Notes under the pieces: generated by a model
Seen by the model: the letters and a program-made list of their open reading frames with translations, nothing else
What the model was told of the DNA's origin: nothing
Database searches by the model: none
Translations under genes and position numbers: made by a program
Shown here: in pieces, positions 1 through 8,555 of the stretch
How positions within the stretch are numbered: position 1 is the first letter of the stretch
How the letters are laid out: every line of letters starts with the position of its first letter
NCBI GenBank assembly: GCA_022791455.1
Contig: JAAVZC010000001.1
Coordinates: 489,450 to 553,449 of the forward strand
Source: Eggerthellaceae bacterium
Lineage (GTDB): Bacteria; Actinomycetota; Coriobacteriia; Coriobacteriales; Eggerthellaceae
DNA length: 64,000 bases
Reading direction: 5' to 3'

Positions 1-346
1 AGACCTGCTGCGCATCGAGGGCATTGGCGTGAAGGCCATCGAGGAGCTGAAGGAAGGCCTTGAGGAGCACGACCTGCTGCGCATCATCGAGGACGACCTG
101 ACCGCTACCTCCGACGATATGTCCCAGCTGCTGGACATGGTGTTCTCGCCCGACGACACCATCCTCATCGGCGGTTCCGAGACCCCCAGCTACAACCTCG
201 ACAACGAGGAGATGCTGGGCGAGGCGCTGCCGCCCCGTTCCTACCAGCGCAACCTGGAGGAGCTGGACGCCCTGCTGGGTTCTGTCGGCAACTTCGGCTT
301 CGGCGTTATGAGCCCCAGCCCTGAAGATGACGACGACGAGGACTAG
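1..346 (+). CDS. C-terminal fragment of a helix-hairpin-helix protein
   Basis: The gene runs in from the left edge and only its last 114 residues are visible. The first visible residues, from DLLRIEGIGVKAIEELKEGL, resemble the helix-hairpin-helix of the RNA polymerase alpha C-terminal domain or of NusA acidic repeats (compare the IRNLGKKSLEEIKEKL pattern of alpha). The rest is acidic and ends in a run of Asp and Glu after a Gly/Phe/Pro-rich stretch. A strong terminator follows within 20 bases, so this is the end of its transcript. The next gene is not ylxR or rplQ, so a standard nusA or rpoA locus is not supported. Identity is unresolved; a role in nucleic-acid binding is an inference from the motif only. 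Confidence 0.6.
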   Translation, partial: DLLRIEGIGVKAIEELKEGLEEHDLLRIIEDDLTATSDDMSQLLDMVFSPDDTILIGGSETPSYNLDNEEMLGEALPPRSYQRNLEELDALLGSVGNFGFGVMSPSPEDDDDED

Positions 347-360
347 AGCTTCGTAGACCG

Positions 361-400
361 AAAAGGGGGACGCGTGAACAGCGCGCCCCCTTTCTCTTTT
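361..400 (+). terminator. Rho-independent terminator after the HhH gene
   Basis: A GC-rich hairpin pairs AAGGGGG-A-CGCG with CGCGCCCCCTT around a TGAACAG loop. One A is bulged. It is followed by a pyrimidine tail TCTCTTTT. It sits 17 bases after the stop codon of the upstream gene. Confidence 0.85.
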
Positions 401-402
401 CG

Positions 403-536
403 CTTGTCCGCGCCCACGGCGGCCGAAGGATTGCACTCGACGCGTCGTCGGTCTGAGCTAACTCCGCTTCGCGGAGTGGATCTCAGCCCTCCTTTGGCTT
501 AACCTCGCTCCACCCTTCAGCCGCCGCGCGCGCTGC
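403..536. repeat. Intergenic foldback repeat, family A copy 1
   Basis: This gene-free stretch shares long blocks with 55896-56031, including CTCGACGCGTCGTCGGTC and CTCCTTTGGCTTAACCTCGC. The shared blocks surround a small hairpin whose stem sequence differs between copies but pairs in each: ACTCCGC/GCGGAGT here and ACTCGGGC/GCCCGAGT in the other. Both copies lie after the 3' end of a gene and begin near the motif TGTCCGCG. No open reading frame is evident. Confidence 0.75.
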
Positions 537-564
537 TTGATTTGCACGGGAAAGGATTTCCTTG

Positions 565-1059
565 ATGGATAAGATTTACTTCACCGAGGGTGAGCGGCCG
601 ATTTCCCAGGTGGGCTCGGCGCTGGAGACGTTGGCGCAGACCATTCACGATCGTCGCGATGCGGGGGAGGGCAGCTACACCTATCGGCTGCTTTCCGGAA
701 GCGTTGACGCGCCGCTGAAGAAGCTCATGGAAGAGGCGAGCGAAGTGGCGCTTGCTGCGAAGGACGTGGAGTCTTGGGCGGCATCTTCCATCGCGGCGAC
801 GCTGGGTTTCGAGGCGGCGGCCGGCGAAGAGGCGGATGCGGTTTCTGTGCAGCTGCCTGCCGAGTATGATGAGGCCATCGACCACCTGCGCTACGAGGCG
901 GGAGATGTGGTGTACCACCTGCTGGTGATTCTGGAGCGCTACGGGATTTCGCTCGACGAGTTCGCTGCGGAAATGAACGCGCGCATGACTGAGGATGCCA
1001 TTGCCCTTCGCGAAGGGGTGGCGATGCTGCAACCGCAGCATGTCAAGAGAGGAAAGTAG
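565..1059 (+). CDS. hisE: Phosphoribosyl-ATP pyrophosphatase-like protein (HisE/MazG fold)
   Basis: It likely hydrolyses phosphoribosyl-ATP to phosphoribosyl-AMP in histidine synthesis. Residues 37-67 (SYTYRLLSG ... LMEEASEVALAAKD) and 107-140 (HLRYEAGDVVYHLLVILERYG) match the two helical blocks of HisE, with the acidic EExxE and ExxD metal-binding pattern intact. Between them, residues about 68-105 form an Ala/Glu-rich insertion absent from ordinary HisE, so the protein is 164 residues against a usual 90-110. The ATG at 565 is chosen over a TTG three bases upstream because AAAGGA lies 8 bases before it. glmM starts 5 bases after the stop, so the two are co-transcribed and apart from any his operon. 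A housecleaning MazG-type pyrophosphatase is the alternative. Confidence 0.8.
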   Translation: MDKIYFTEGERPISQVGSALETLAQTIHDRRDAGEGSYTYRLLSGSVDAPLKKLMEEASEVALAAKDVESWAASSIAATLGFEAAAGEEADAVSVQLPAEYDEAIDHLRYEAGDVVYHLLVILERYGISLDEFAAEMNARMTEDAIALREGVAMLQPQHVKRGK

Positions 1060-1064
1060 GGAAT

Positions 1065-2426
1065 ATGGCAAGATTGTTTGGAACCGATGGTGTGCGCGGT
1101 GTGGCGAACACCGAGCTGACCGCCCCGATGGCGTACCGCCTGGGTCAGGCGGCCGTGTATTTCTTGGGCAAGTCCATCGTGGTGGGCAAAGACACCCGCC
1201 TCTCTGGCGATATGCTGGAGGCGGCGTTGGTGGCGGGCATCACGAGTGCCGGCGGTACGGCGCTTCTGGCCGGCATCATCCCCACGCCGGGCGTTGCCCT
1301 GTTGGTGCGCGAACTGGGGGCTGCGGGCGGCGCGGTCATTTCTGCCTCTCACAACCCGCCGGAGTACAACGGCATCAAGCTGTTCGACTCCAAGGGCTTC
1401 AAGCTTCCGGATGAGGTGGAGGACCGCATTGAGGGGTTCATCACTGCCGGCGGCTTGGAAGGTGTTGTGGAGCGCGCGGTGGCGGCGGGCGAAGAGGCCG
1501 CCATGCCCTCTGGCAACGATCTCGGGTTCTCCATTCCCGTGGCCCAGGCCTGCGAGATCTACATCGACCACGCGGTGAAGAGCATCGAGGCGCAGGAGAT
1601 CAGCTTCGAGGGCATGAAGATTGCGCTGGACACCGGTCACGGCGCCAGCTCTCTTACCAGCCCGGAGGCGCTGCGTCGCCTGGGGGCCGAGGTGATCGTG
1701 ATCAACGATGACTTCGACGGCATGGACATCAATGTGCAGTGCGGGTCCACCCATCTGGAGCCGCTGCGCCAGCTGGTGGCGGAAGTGGGCGCCGATGTGG
1801 GCATCGCCCATGACGGCGACGCCGACCGCGTGATGCTGATGACCGCTGAAGGGGACGAGATCGACGGCGATATGATCGAGGCCGTGTGTGCGCTCGACAT
1901 GAAGGAGCGTGGCGTGCTCTCCGGCAACACCGCCGTTTCCACCGTGATGTGCAATTTGGGATTCGTCCACGCCATGCGCGACGCCGGCATCGACGTGGTG
2001 CAGACGAAGGTGGGCGACCGCTACGTGCTGGAGGAGATGCGCACCAAGGGCTACGCCATTGGCGGCGAGCAGTCCGGCCACATGATTCTGCTGGAGCATA
2101 ACTCCACCGGCGACGGCCTGATGACCGCTGTGCAGTTCCTAGCCGCCATCCAGCGCAGCGGCAAGACGGTGGCGGACGCCTGTGCCGTCATGACCCGCTT
2201 CCCGCAGGAGCTCATCAACGTGCGCGTTGCGGACAAGGAGGGCGTCGCGGCGCGGCCGGACGTGGTGGCCGCCGTGGCCGCCGCCGAAGAGCGCCTGGGC
2301 GACAACGGCCGCGTACTCCTGCGCCCCTCCGGCACCGAGCCGGTAGTCCGCGTCATGGTAGAAGCCCTCGACCCAACGCTCGCCAAAGAATGCGCCGAGG
2401 CCATCGCGGAAGTGGTCGGTGCGTAG
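1065..2426 (+). CDS. glmM: Phosphoglucosamine mutase GlmM
   Basis: It interconverts glucosamine-6-phosphate and glucosamine-1-phosphate on the cytosolic route to UDP-GlcNAc and peptidoglycan. The 453-residue length fits the family. The N-terminus MARLFGTDGVRG is typical. The phosphoserine loop is SASHNPPEYNG, with Ser95 as the catalytic serine. The magnesium loop DGDADRV, the sugar-binding loop GGEQSGH and the phosphate-binding RPSGTEPVVRV follow in order. It starts 5 bases after hisE and is followed by a strong terminator, so hisE-glmM is a two-gene unit. Nothing unusual is seen in the protein. Confidence 0.97.
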   Translation: MARLFGTDGVRGVANTELTAPMAYRLGQAAVYFLGKSIVVGKDTRLSGDMLEAALVAGITSAGGTALLAGIIPTPGVALLVRELGAAGGAVISASHNPPEYNGIKLFDSKGFKLPDEVEDRIEGFITAGGLEGVVERAVAAGEEAAMPSGNDLGFSIPVAQACEIYIDHAVKSIEAQEISFEGMKIALDTGHGASSLTSPEALRRLGAEVIVINDDFDGMDINVQCGSTHLEPLRQLVAEVGADVGIAHDGDADRVMLMTAEGDEIDGDMIEAVCALDMKERGVLSGNTAVSTVMCNLGFVHAMRDAGIDVVQTKVGDRYVLEEMRTKGYAIGGEQSGHMILLEHNSTGDGLMTAVQFLAAIQRSGKTVADACAVMTRFPQELINVRVADKEGVAARPDVVAAVAAAEERLGDNGRVLLRPSGTEPVVRVMVEALDPTLAKECAEAIAEVVGA

Positions 2427-2454
2427 CATTTCGACCGAAATATCATGCTTGCTG

Positions 2455-2486
2455 CAGGGCCGTTTGCGAACGGCCCTGTTTGTTCT
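2455..2486 (+). terminator. Terminator after glmM
   Basis: A 10-bp perfect stem, CAGGGCCGTT with AACGGCCCTG around a TGCG tetraloop, is followed by TTTGTTCT. It lies 28 bases after the glmM stop. Confidence 0.9.
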
Positions 2487-2521
2487 CCTAGAATGGAGGG
2501 ACGGATTCCAAGGAGGGGAAT

Positions 2522-3925
2522 GTGACTACCCAAGAGGATAATTTTGTAGCGGAAGAGGCGCGAGCCATTGAGGTGGGCGAGGAGCCGACTGGCAAGGCGC
2601 CGAAGAAGCGCGACGCCTTCACCACGCGCGCCGGGTTCATTCTGGCGTGCGTCGGCAGCGCGGTGGGCATGGCGAACATCTGGCTGTTCCCATATCGCGT
2701 GGCACAGCTGGGCGGCGCGGCGTTTCTGATTCCTTATTTCATTTTCGTGCTGTTGCTGGGATTCACCGGCGTTATTGGCGAAATGTCCTTCGGCCGTGCC
2801 ATGCGCACCGGCCCCATGGGCGCGTTCGGCAAGGCCATGGAAATGCGCGGCGTGAAGAACGGCAAGACCATCGGGAAGATTGTCGGCCTTATCCCCACGC
2901 TGGGGTCGCTGGCCATTGCCATCGGTTACGCGGTGGTGCTGGGCTGGGCCTTTAACTACCTGGTGGCCTCGCTGGACGGCCAGCTAATGGCCCAGACCGA
3001 CATGGGCGCGTTCTTCTCTGGCATCGCCTCCAGCTTCGGAAACGTGGGCTTCCACCTGCTGGGACTGGCAGTGACGTTCCTGATCATGATCGCCGGCATC
3101 TCCCGCGGTATCGAGCGTGTGAACAAGGTGCTCATGCCGCTGTTTTTCGTGCTGTTCCTGATAATCGCAGTGCGCGTGGCAACGCTTCCGGGTGCTGCCG
3201 TCGGCTACGAGTACCTGCTGGTGCCCCGCTGGGAGGCGCTGCTGAACCCCACCACCTGGGTGTACGCCCTGGGCCAGGCCTTCTTCAGCCTGTCTTTGGC
3301 CGGATGCGGCACGCTGGTGTACGGCAGCTACCTGAAGAAGGACGTGGACGTCACCTACGCAGCCCGCAACGTTGCCATCTTCGATACTGTCGCCGGCATG
3401 CTGGCGGCGTGCGTGGTAGTGCCCGCCGTGTTCGCTTTCGGGCTGGATGTGTCCAGCGGCCCGCCGCTGCTGTTCATCACGCTGGCGCAGGTGTTCCAGG
3501 AAATGCCCCTGGGCGGCCTGTTCGCCATCATCTTGTTCGTGGCAGTGGTGTTCGCCGCCATCACCAGCCTCATGAACCTCTTCGAGGCGCCGGTGGAGGC
3601 GCTGCAGGAACAGCTGAAGCTCTCCCGCGGCGGCGCCGTGGGCATTGTGGCCATTGCCGCAGTGGCGGTGGGCCTGTTCCTGGAAAGCGGCGACGTGGTG
3701 TCGGTGTGGATGGACGTCATCTCCATCTACGTGATTCCGGTGGGAGCGCTGCTGGCGGCCATCATGTTCTTCTGGGTGTGCCCGCGCGGCTTCGCCAAGA
3801 AGCAGGCAGAGCTGGGGCGGCCGAAGCCGCTGGGGAAGTGGTTCGACTTCGCCACCCGCTACGTGTTCGTCATCGTGACCGCCGCCGTCATCGTGCTCGG
3901 CATCTTCTACGGAGGAATTGGCTAG
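2522..3925 (+). CDS. Sodium-dependent transporter, SNF/NSS family
   Basis: This is an inner-membrane sodium symporter of the neurotransmitter:sodium family, probably taking up an amino acid. The first core helix carries GSAVGMANIWLFPYR, equivalent to the unwound TM1 sodium and substrate site of LeuT-like proteins (usually GLGNIWRFPY); here Leu replaces the usual Arg. About 11 hydrophobic segments follow over 467 residues, typical of bacterial members that lack TM12. The GTG start at 2522 is supported by AAGGAGGGG a few bases upstream. Its stop overlaps the stop of ppk1 by 4 bases on the opposite strand, leaving no room for a terminator between them. Substrate cannot be told from sequence. Confidence 0.9.
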   Translation: MTTQEDNFVAEEARAIEVGEEPTGKAPKKRDAFTTRAGFILACVGSAVGMANIWLFPYRVAQLGGAAFLIPYFIFVLLLGFTGVIGEMSFGRAMRTGPMGAFGKAMEMRGVKNGKTIGKIVGLIPTLGSLAIAIGYAVVLGWAFNYLVASLDGQLMAQTDMGAFFSGIASSFGNVGFHLLGLAVTFLIMIAGISRGIERVNKVLMPLFFVLFLIIAVRVATLPGAAVGYEYLLVPRWEALLNPTTWVYALGQAFFSLSLAGCGTLVYGSYLKKDVDVTYAARNVAIFDTVAGMLAACVVVPAVFAFGLDVSSGPPLLFITLAQVFQEMPLGGLFAIILFVAVVFAAITSLMNLFEAPVEALQEQLKLSRGGAVGIVAIAAVAVGLFLESGDVVSVWMDVISIYVIPVGALLAAIMFFWVCPRGFAKKQAELGRPKPLGKWFDFATRYVFVIVTAAVIVLGIFYGGIG

Positions 3926-6477
3926 AACCTGCCGGTGAAGAGGAACTTCAGGCGCGCGAAGAAGCCGGGCTTGGGCGGAATCGGGGGGTTGGCCAGTACG
4001 GCCAGCGTCTCGACCGGCGCTGCCTCCAGAGTAGTTGCCTCTACCAGCTCCGGCTGCTCAGTGCTTGCGCTTGGAGCTTCGGCCGGCTCTGGTTTTGATG
4101 CCTCGCCATTCGCGGCTTGCGGCTCTGTTTCTTGGAAGGCTTCGGCGCGCACTGCTTCTTCGACTGCCGTTTCCTCTTCGCGCGGTTGCTCCTGAGGTGC
4201 TGCAGCCTCCTCGGCAACGTCGGCGCGCCGTACGGCCTTCAGCTCCGCCTTCGCCAGGGAGTCCTTCTGCGCCTCGGCAATCAGGAACTTCTGGGAATCG
4301 AATAGCTTCACCTTCCCCTTGGGTTTCGTTTCGGCGAAAAACCCGAGCGGGGTGTAGGATCCATCGGCCAAAAGCTCGCGCAATTTCGCGGTGTCTGACA
4401 GGCTCAGATCCAGGTAGCCGAGCACCTGGCGGCGCAAATCATCATCTAGGATGGGCCAGGCTATCTCGATGCGCTTGTCCATGTTGCGGGTCATGAGGTC
4501 GGCGCTCGAGAGGTACACCTCCATGGATTCCTTCGGCCCGAAGCAGTAGATGCGGCTGTGCTCCAGCAGCTGTCCCACGATGGACACCACCCGCACGTTG
4601 TCGGTGTAGCCTTCCACGCCGGGCACCAGGCAGCAAATGCCGCGCACGAACAGCGTGGTGGGCACGCCTGCCTGCGACGCCTCGACAATCTTCTCGATCA
4701 GCTCTTTGTCGGTCACGGAGTTGGTTTTGAAGAACAGCCCGCATTCCGCGCCCGCCTTCGCCAGCGCAATCTGCTCGTCGATCTTACGCATGATGTTGCG
4801 CTTGATCTGGAGCGGGGCCACCCACAGCACGTTGTAGGCGTCGGAGGTGTTCTCCAGCGCCATGTTCTGGAAGAAGCGGGCGGCGTCGCGGCCAATCCCC
4901 GCATCGGTGGTGATGAAGGAGAGGTCGGTGTAGAGTTTGGCGGTCTTCTCGTTGTAGTTGCCGGTGCCCAGTTGCGTGATGGACTCCATGCCGTTCTCGC
5001 CGCGGCGGGTGATGGTGCACACCTTCGAGTGCACTTTGTAGTTGCGGAAGCCGTAGATGACGTGGCAGCCGGCCTCTTCGAAGCGCTGGGACCACTCGAT
5101 GTTGTTGGACTCGTCGAAGCGGGCGCGCAGCTCGAACAGCGCCGTCACCTCCTTGCCGTTCTCGGCGGCAGCGATGAGCGCTTCGGCCAGGTGAGACTGG
5201 CGGGCCAGCCGGTAGAGGGTGATCTTGATGGAGACCACGTCCGGGTCGGTGGCCGCCTCGCGCAATAGCTGGATGAACGGATCCATCGACTGATAGGGGT
5301 AGCTGAGCAGCACCTCGTGCTCGCGCACCTGCTCCAGGATGGGGCGCTTGTGCGAGAGGCACGCCGGCCAATGGGGGGCGAAGGGCTCTTGGGTGAGAGC
5401 GGCGCGGGCGTCCGGGTCCTTCACGCGGCCGGCCAGCCCCCAGGTGAAGCTGAGGTCTAGCGGCACCGAGGTGACAAAGGTCTGGCCCTCGCGCAGCTGC
5501 AGCTTCTCCAGAAGCATCGCCTTCACCGTGTTGGAAAGCGGGCGTTCGCTCTCCAACCGCACCGGCGCCAGGCGGGAGCGGCGCTTCAGGATGCGCTTCA
5601 TGTGCTCGCGGTAGTCGTCCCCCTGCTCCTCGGCGCCTTCGGCGGCGTCAAGGTCGGCGTTGCGGGTGACGCAGATGATGTTGGTGTGCTTCACGTGGTA
5701 CATGGAGAAGATCTCGGCGGCGTACATCTCTATGGCGTGCTCGATCAGCATGAACGGGGCGCCTTCGCCGGGCAGGTCGATCAGGCGGCTGGCCTGGCGC
5801 GGCAGCGGAATGATGCCGAGCGTCACTCCCTTTGCCCCTTGGTTCTTCGACCCCTTCGAGCCGTGGGAGCCCTTGCCCTTCTCGGCGCTCACCGCGGTCG
5901 CCGCGTCTTGCGCCCGCTCCTCTTTCGCCTTCGCCTTTGCTTCTTTGTCCTTGCCGCCGTGCTCGCTCAGGCGCACCACAATGTAGAGGGCGCCGTTCTC
6001 CAAGTGGGGGAAGGGGTGGCGGGAATTGATGATCTGCGGCGAGAGGAAGGGCAGCACGCGGTCGTGCATGTGCTTGTCCAGAAACGCCCGCTGCTCGTCG
6101 GTGAGCTCGTCTTTGCGCAGGCTGCGGATGCCGTGCTCGCCCAGCAGTGCCCGCAGGTTCTCGTAGGTTTCCTGGTAGTAAGGGTACAGCTGGTGGCATT
6201 TTTCGTACACAGCCGCTAGCTGCTGTTCCGGAGTCATGCAGGACTTGGAATCGATGATGGTCTTTTTCACGAGCGCGAGGTCGGTGAGGCTGCCCACGCG
6301 CACCATGAAAAACTCTTGCAGGTTGCTCCAGAAGATGGAGATGAAGTTCATGCGCTCCAGCAGTGGCACTGACGGGTCGGCCCCCTGGTCCAGCACGCGC
6401 TTGTTGAAGTCCAGCCACGACAGTTCGCGGTTCTGCATATACGGCTGCTTCGTCATGACCTGCTCGTCCACGGCCAT
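3922..6477 (-). CDS. ppk1: Polyphosphate kinase Ppk1
   Basis: It makes inorganic polyphosphate reversibly from ATP. The N-terminal region (NRELSWLDFNKRVL) and the phospholipase-D-like catalytic half are intact, including YKVHSKVCTITRR with the histidine expected to be phosphorylated, and LGTGNYNEKTAKLYTDLS. Two parts are unusual. A Lys/Ala/Glu/Gly-rich low-complexity insertion lies near residues 175-222. A long Ala/Glu/Pro-rich C-terminal tail ends in a hydrophobic, basic segment (PGFFARLKFLFTGRF), which could touch the membrane. At 851 residues it is longer than the usual 690-740. The ATG at 6477 is preferred because AAGG is 6 bases upstream; GTG at 6471 is possible. It is divergent from the AMP phosphotransferase gene. 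Confidence 0.95.
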   Translation of the reverse strand: MAVDEQVMTKQPYMQNRELSWLDFNKRVLDQGADPSVPLLERMNFISIFWSNLQEFFMVRVGSLTDLALVKKTIIDSKSCMTPEQQLAAVYEKCHQLYPYYQETYENLRALLGEHGIRSLRKDELTDEQRAFLDKHMHDRVLPFLSPQIINSRHPFPHLENGALYIVVRLSEHGGKDKEAKAKAKEERAQDAATAVSAEKGKGSHGSKGSKNQGAKGVTLGIIPLPRQASRLIDLPGEGAPFMLIEHAIEMYAAEIFSMYHVKHTNIICVTRNADLDAAEGAEEQGDDYREHMKRILKRRSRLAPVRLESERPLSNTVKAMLLEKLQLREGQTFVTSVPLDLSFTWGLAGRVKDPDARAALTQEPFAPHWPACLSHKRPILEQVREHEVLLSYPYQSMDPFIQLLREAATDPDVVSIKITLYRLARQSHLAEALIAAAENGKEVTALFELRARFDESNNIEWSQRFEEAGCHVIYGFRNYKVHSKVCTITRRGENGMESITQLGTGNYNEKTAKLYTDLSFITTDAGIGRDAARFFQNMALENTSDAYNVLWVAPLQIKRNIMRKIDEQIALAKAGAECGLFFKTNSVTDKELIEKIVEASQAGVPTTLFVRGICCLVPGVEGYTDNVRVVSIVGQLLEHSRIYCFGPKESMEVYLSSADLMTRNMDKRIEIAWPILDDDLRRQVLGYLDLSLSDTAKLRELLADGSYTPLGFFAETKPKGKVKLFDSQKFLIAEAQKDSLAKAELKAVRRADVAEEAAAPQEQPREEETAVEEAVRAEAFQETEPQAANGEASKPEPAEAPSASTEQPELVEATTLEAAPVETLAVLANPPIPPKPGFFARLKFLFTGRF

Positions 6478-6513
6478 CATCCCCCTTATGCTTGTTTCCC
6501 CTGATAAGCTTCT

Positions 6514-6542
6514 ATTATAAGCGCTTTTCTCATATTCCTACA
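6514..6542 (-). promoter_or_regulatory. Putative ppk1 promoter
   Basis: Read on the minus strand, TGTAGG and a perfect TATAAT are separated by 17 bases, upstream of the ppk1 start. It lies in the short region between the two divergent polyphosphate genes. Confidence 0.6.
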
Positions 6543-6623
6543 GGCGCGTTCGTTTGCTCGGGGTAGCGCTTCGTGAGTGTTACTATGACCTCAGCAAAGG
6601 CAACACAGAAGGGGGATGCGGCA

Positions 6624-8180
6624 ATGCTCGAGAAAGTGGACTTCGCGCAAAAGAAACTGCCGAAGAAGAAGTACAAGCCCGAATGGGACGCTTTGATGGA
6701 GCGCCTGGTGGTGCTGCAGCAGCAAGCGCACGCGGCCGGCGTGGGACTGGTGGTCCTGTTCGAGGGCTGGAACGGCGCGGGCAAGGGCAGTCGCATCTCC
6801 GACCTCATGTACAACTTGGACGCTCGCTCCACGAGCGTCTACGTGACGCCGGACGTGGAAGTGGACCGCGAGCGCGAGTTCGCCGGGCGCTCGTCGGGCG
6901 TGACCGGGTACTTCCCCCTGATGCAGGAATTCTGGAAGGCGCTGGGGGAGCGCAACTCCATCACCTTCTACGACCGCGGCTGGTACTCCACGGTAATGCG
7001 GCACATGATGTCCAACGCCCCCGCGCAACTGCTGATGCCCAAGGACGGCGAGCGCCACTATACCGAGTCCATCCGCGACTTCGAGCGGCAGCTGACCTCT
7101 GACGGCTACGTGGTAGTGAAGTTCTTCCTCCATGTGACCAAAGAGGGGCAGAAGGAGCGGCTGGAGGCGCTCTACGATGACCCCGCTACGCGCTGGCGCG
7201 TTTCGGAGGGGAAGATGAAGTCGGTTCACGGCTACGACGCCGCCTACGAGCTGTACGACCGCATGCTGGAGCGCACCGACTACGATTTCGCGCCGTGGGT
7301 GCTGCTGAACGGCGAGGATCGGCGTCGCAGCAACCTGACTATCGCGCGCACGCTGGTGGACGCCCTGGAGCGGGCGCTTGCGGAAAAGCCGGAACGGGAG
7401 GCGGCCGAAGAGCTGCGCCCGGCCGAGGCGCCGGCCCATTCCCGGTTCGAAATTGTCGAGGACTACCCCCAGGTGGAGACCATCGATCACGGCCTGGTGT
7501 TGCCGGAAGACGAGTACCGCGCGCGCAAGAAGCACCTGCAGAAAGAGCTGTTCCGGCTGGAGAACCTGATGTATCAGCGCCGCATTCCGCTCGTGATCAT
7601 GTACGAGGGCTGGGACGCCGCCGGCAAGGGCGGCAACATCAAGCGGGTGGCGCAAGCGCTCGATGCTCGCGCCTACACCATCTTCCCGAGCCCCGCCCCC
7701 ACCAAGCCCGAACTGGCGCACCCGTTTCTGTGGCGCTACTGGACGCGGCTGCCGAAGGCGGGCCATGTGGGCATGTACGACCGCAGCTGGTACGGGCGCG
7801 TGCTGGTGGAGCGCGTGGAAGGGTTCGCCACCCCCGCCGAGTGGGCCCGCGCCTACGACGAGATCAACGAGTTCGAGCACGATCTGGTGGATTGGGGCGC
7901 CATCCTGCTGAAGTTCTGGGTGGACGTGAGCCCCGAGGAGCAGCTGCGCCGCTTCGAGGATAGGCAGGCGGACCCCGCCAAGCAGTGGAAGATCACCGAT
8001 GACGACTGGCGCAACCGCGAGAAGTATCCCCAGTACAAGCAGGCTATCGACGACATGTTCCGCCTGACTTCCACCACCTTCGCCCCCTGGATTGTGCTGG
8101 AATCGGACGACAAGAAGTACGCCCGCGTGAAGGCGCTCGAGATCATTGTGGAGGCGCTGCGGCAGCGGCTGGGGGAGTAG
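6624..8180 (+). CDS. pap: Polyphosphate:AMP phosphotransferase (two-domain PPK2)
   Basis: It is predicted to transfer phosphate from polyphosphate to AMP, making ADP. Two PPK2 domains are present. The first has the Walker A-like loop GWNGAGKGS and YDRGWYS, and the second has GWDAAGKGGN and YDRSWYGRVLVERVEG. Fused double PPK2 proteins are known as AMP-specific (class II) enzymes. The ATG at 6624 is chosen over upstream in-frame GTG 6573 and ATG 6585 because GGGGG lies 8 bases before it, giving 518 residues. It lies head to head with ppk1, so the same region probably controls synthesis and use of polyphosphate. Confidence 0.92.
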   Translation: MLEKVDFAQKKLPKKKYKPEWDALMERLVVLQQQAHAAGVGLVVLFEGWNGAGKGSRISDLMYNLDARSTSVYVTPDVEVDREREFAGRSSGVTGYFPLMQEFWKALGERNSITFYDRGWYSTVMRHMMSNAPAQLLMPKDGERHYTESIRDFERQLTSDGYVVVKFFLHVTKEGQKERLEALYDDPATRWRVSEGKMKSVHGYDAAYELYDRMLERTDYDFAPWVLLNGEDRRRSNLTIARTLVDALERALAEKPEREAAEELRPAEAPAHSRFEIVEDYPQVETIDHGLVLPEDEYRARKKHLQKELFRLENLMYQRRIPLVIMYEGWDAAGKGGNIKRVAQALDARAYTIFPSPAPTKPELAHPFLWRYWTRLPKAGHVGMYDRSWYGRVLVERVEGFATPAEWARAYDEINEFEHDLVDWGAILLKFWVDVSPEEQLRRFEDRQADPAKQWKITDDDWRNREKYPQYKQAIDDMFRLTSTTFAPWIVLESDDKKYARVKALEIIVEALRQRLGE

Positions 8181-8200
8181 CGCCGCCGAGGGAACGGGAC

Positions 8201-8242
8201 GGCTACAAAGCGCGCGTCCGCGCCGCGCAGCCGCCGGTTTTT
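8201..8242 (+). terminator. Possible terminator after pap
   Basis: GGCT and a run of GCGCG pair with CGCGC and AGCC downstream, and GGTTTTTCC follows. The stem is interrupted, so this is less certain than the other terminators. Confidence 0.45.
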
Positions 8243-8244
8243 CC

Positions 8245-8273
8245 TTGCGTGGCACCGCCCTTCGGGGTACCAT
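8245..8273 (+). promoter_or_regulatory. Promoter for the small membrane protein gene
   Basis: TTGCGT and TACCAT are separated by exactly 17 bases, ending about 57 bases before the ATG at 8331. Confidence 0.55.
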
Positions 8274-8330
8274 AGTTCTATTGACAGCAAGCAAGCGGGC
8301 CTGCGGGGCCCGTGGTCGAAGGAGTTCATT

Positions 8331-8450
8331 ATGGAACTGTTCGGTATTCAGATTCCCATGGCTGCTATCTGGGTGGTCGTGGCCATCGTCGTCATCCTCA
8401 TCATCGCGTTCATCGCCAAGGGCTTCATGGACGAGATGAAGAAGAAATAA
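8331..8450 (+). CDS. Small single-span membrane protein, 39 residues
   Basis: This short gene encodes a peptide with one hydrophobic helix of about 22 residues (roughly 10-31, rich in Val, Ile and Ala) and a basic C-terminal tail (FMDEMKKK). AAGGAG lies 7 bases before the ATG, a promoter lies upstream and a perfect terminator follows, so it has its own transcription unit. No family is recognised. It might be a small regulatory or stabilising subunit of a membrane complex, but nothing in the sequence shows which. Confidence 0.75.
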   Translation: MELFGIQIPMAAIWVVVAIVVILIIAFIAKGFMDEMKKK

Positions 8451-8486
8451 GCGGCTTTCCGATATTTCTGAAAAGCAATAGAATGG

Positions 8487-8516
8487 CCCCTACATATATG
8501 TAGGGGTTTTCTTTTC
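8487..8516 (+). terminator. Terminator after the small membrane protein gene
   Basis: CCCCTACA and TGTAGGGG form a perfect 8-bp stem with a TATA loop, followed by TTTTCTTTT. Confidence 0.93.
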
Positions 8517-8555
8517 TGGGGAACACTGCGAGAGAAGTTTGTCGTAGGAGCTTTC

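Noticed and set aside
1..346. The left-edge gene considered as nusA or rpoA.
   Set aside because: The HhH motif fits, but the downstream neighbours of those genes (ylxR/infB or rplQ) are absent, and the acidic tail after the HhH is unusual for both.
517..2099. Long open frames on the minus strand across hisE and glmM.
   Set aside because: They lie opposite strongly supported genes, have no ribosome sites and have compositions typical of antisense shadows in high-GC DNA.
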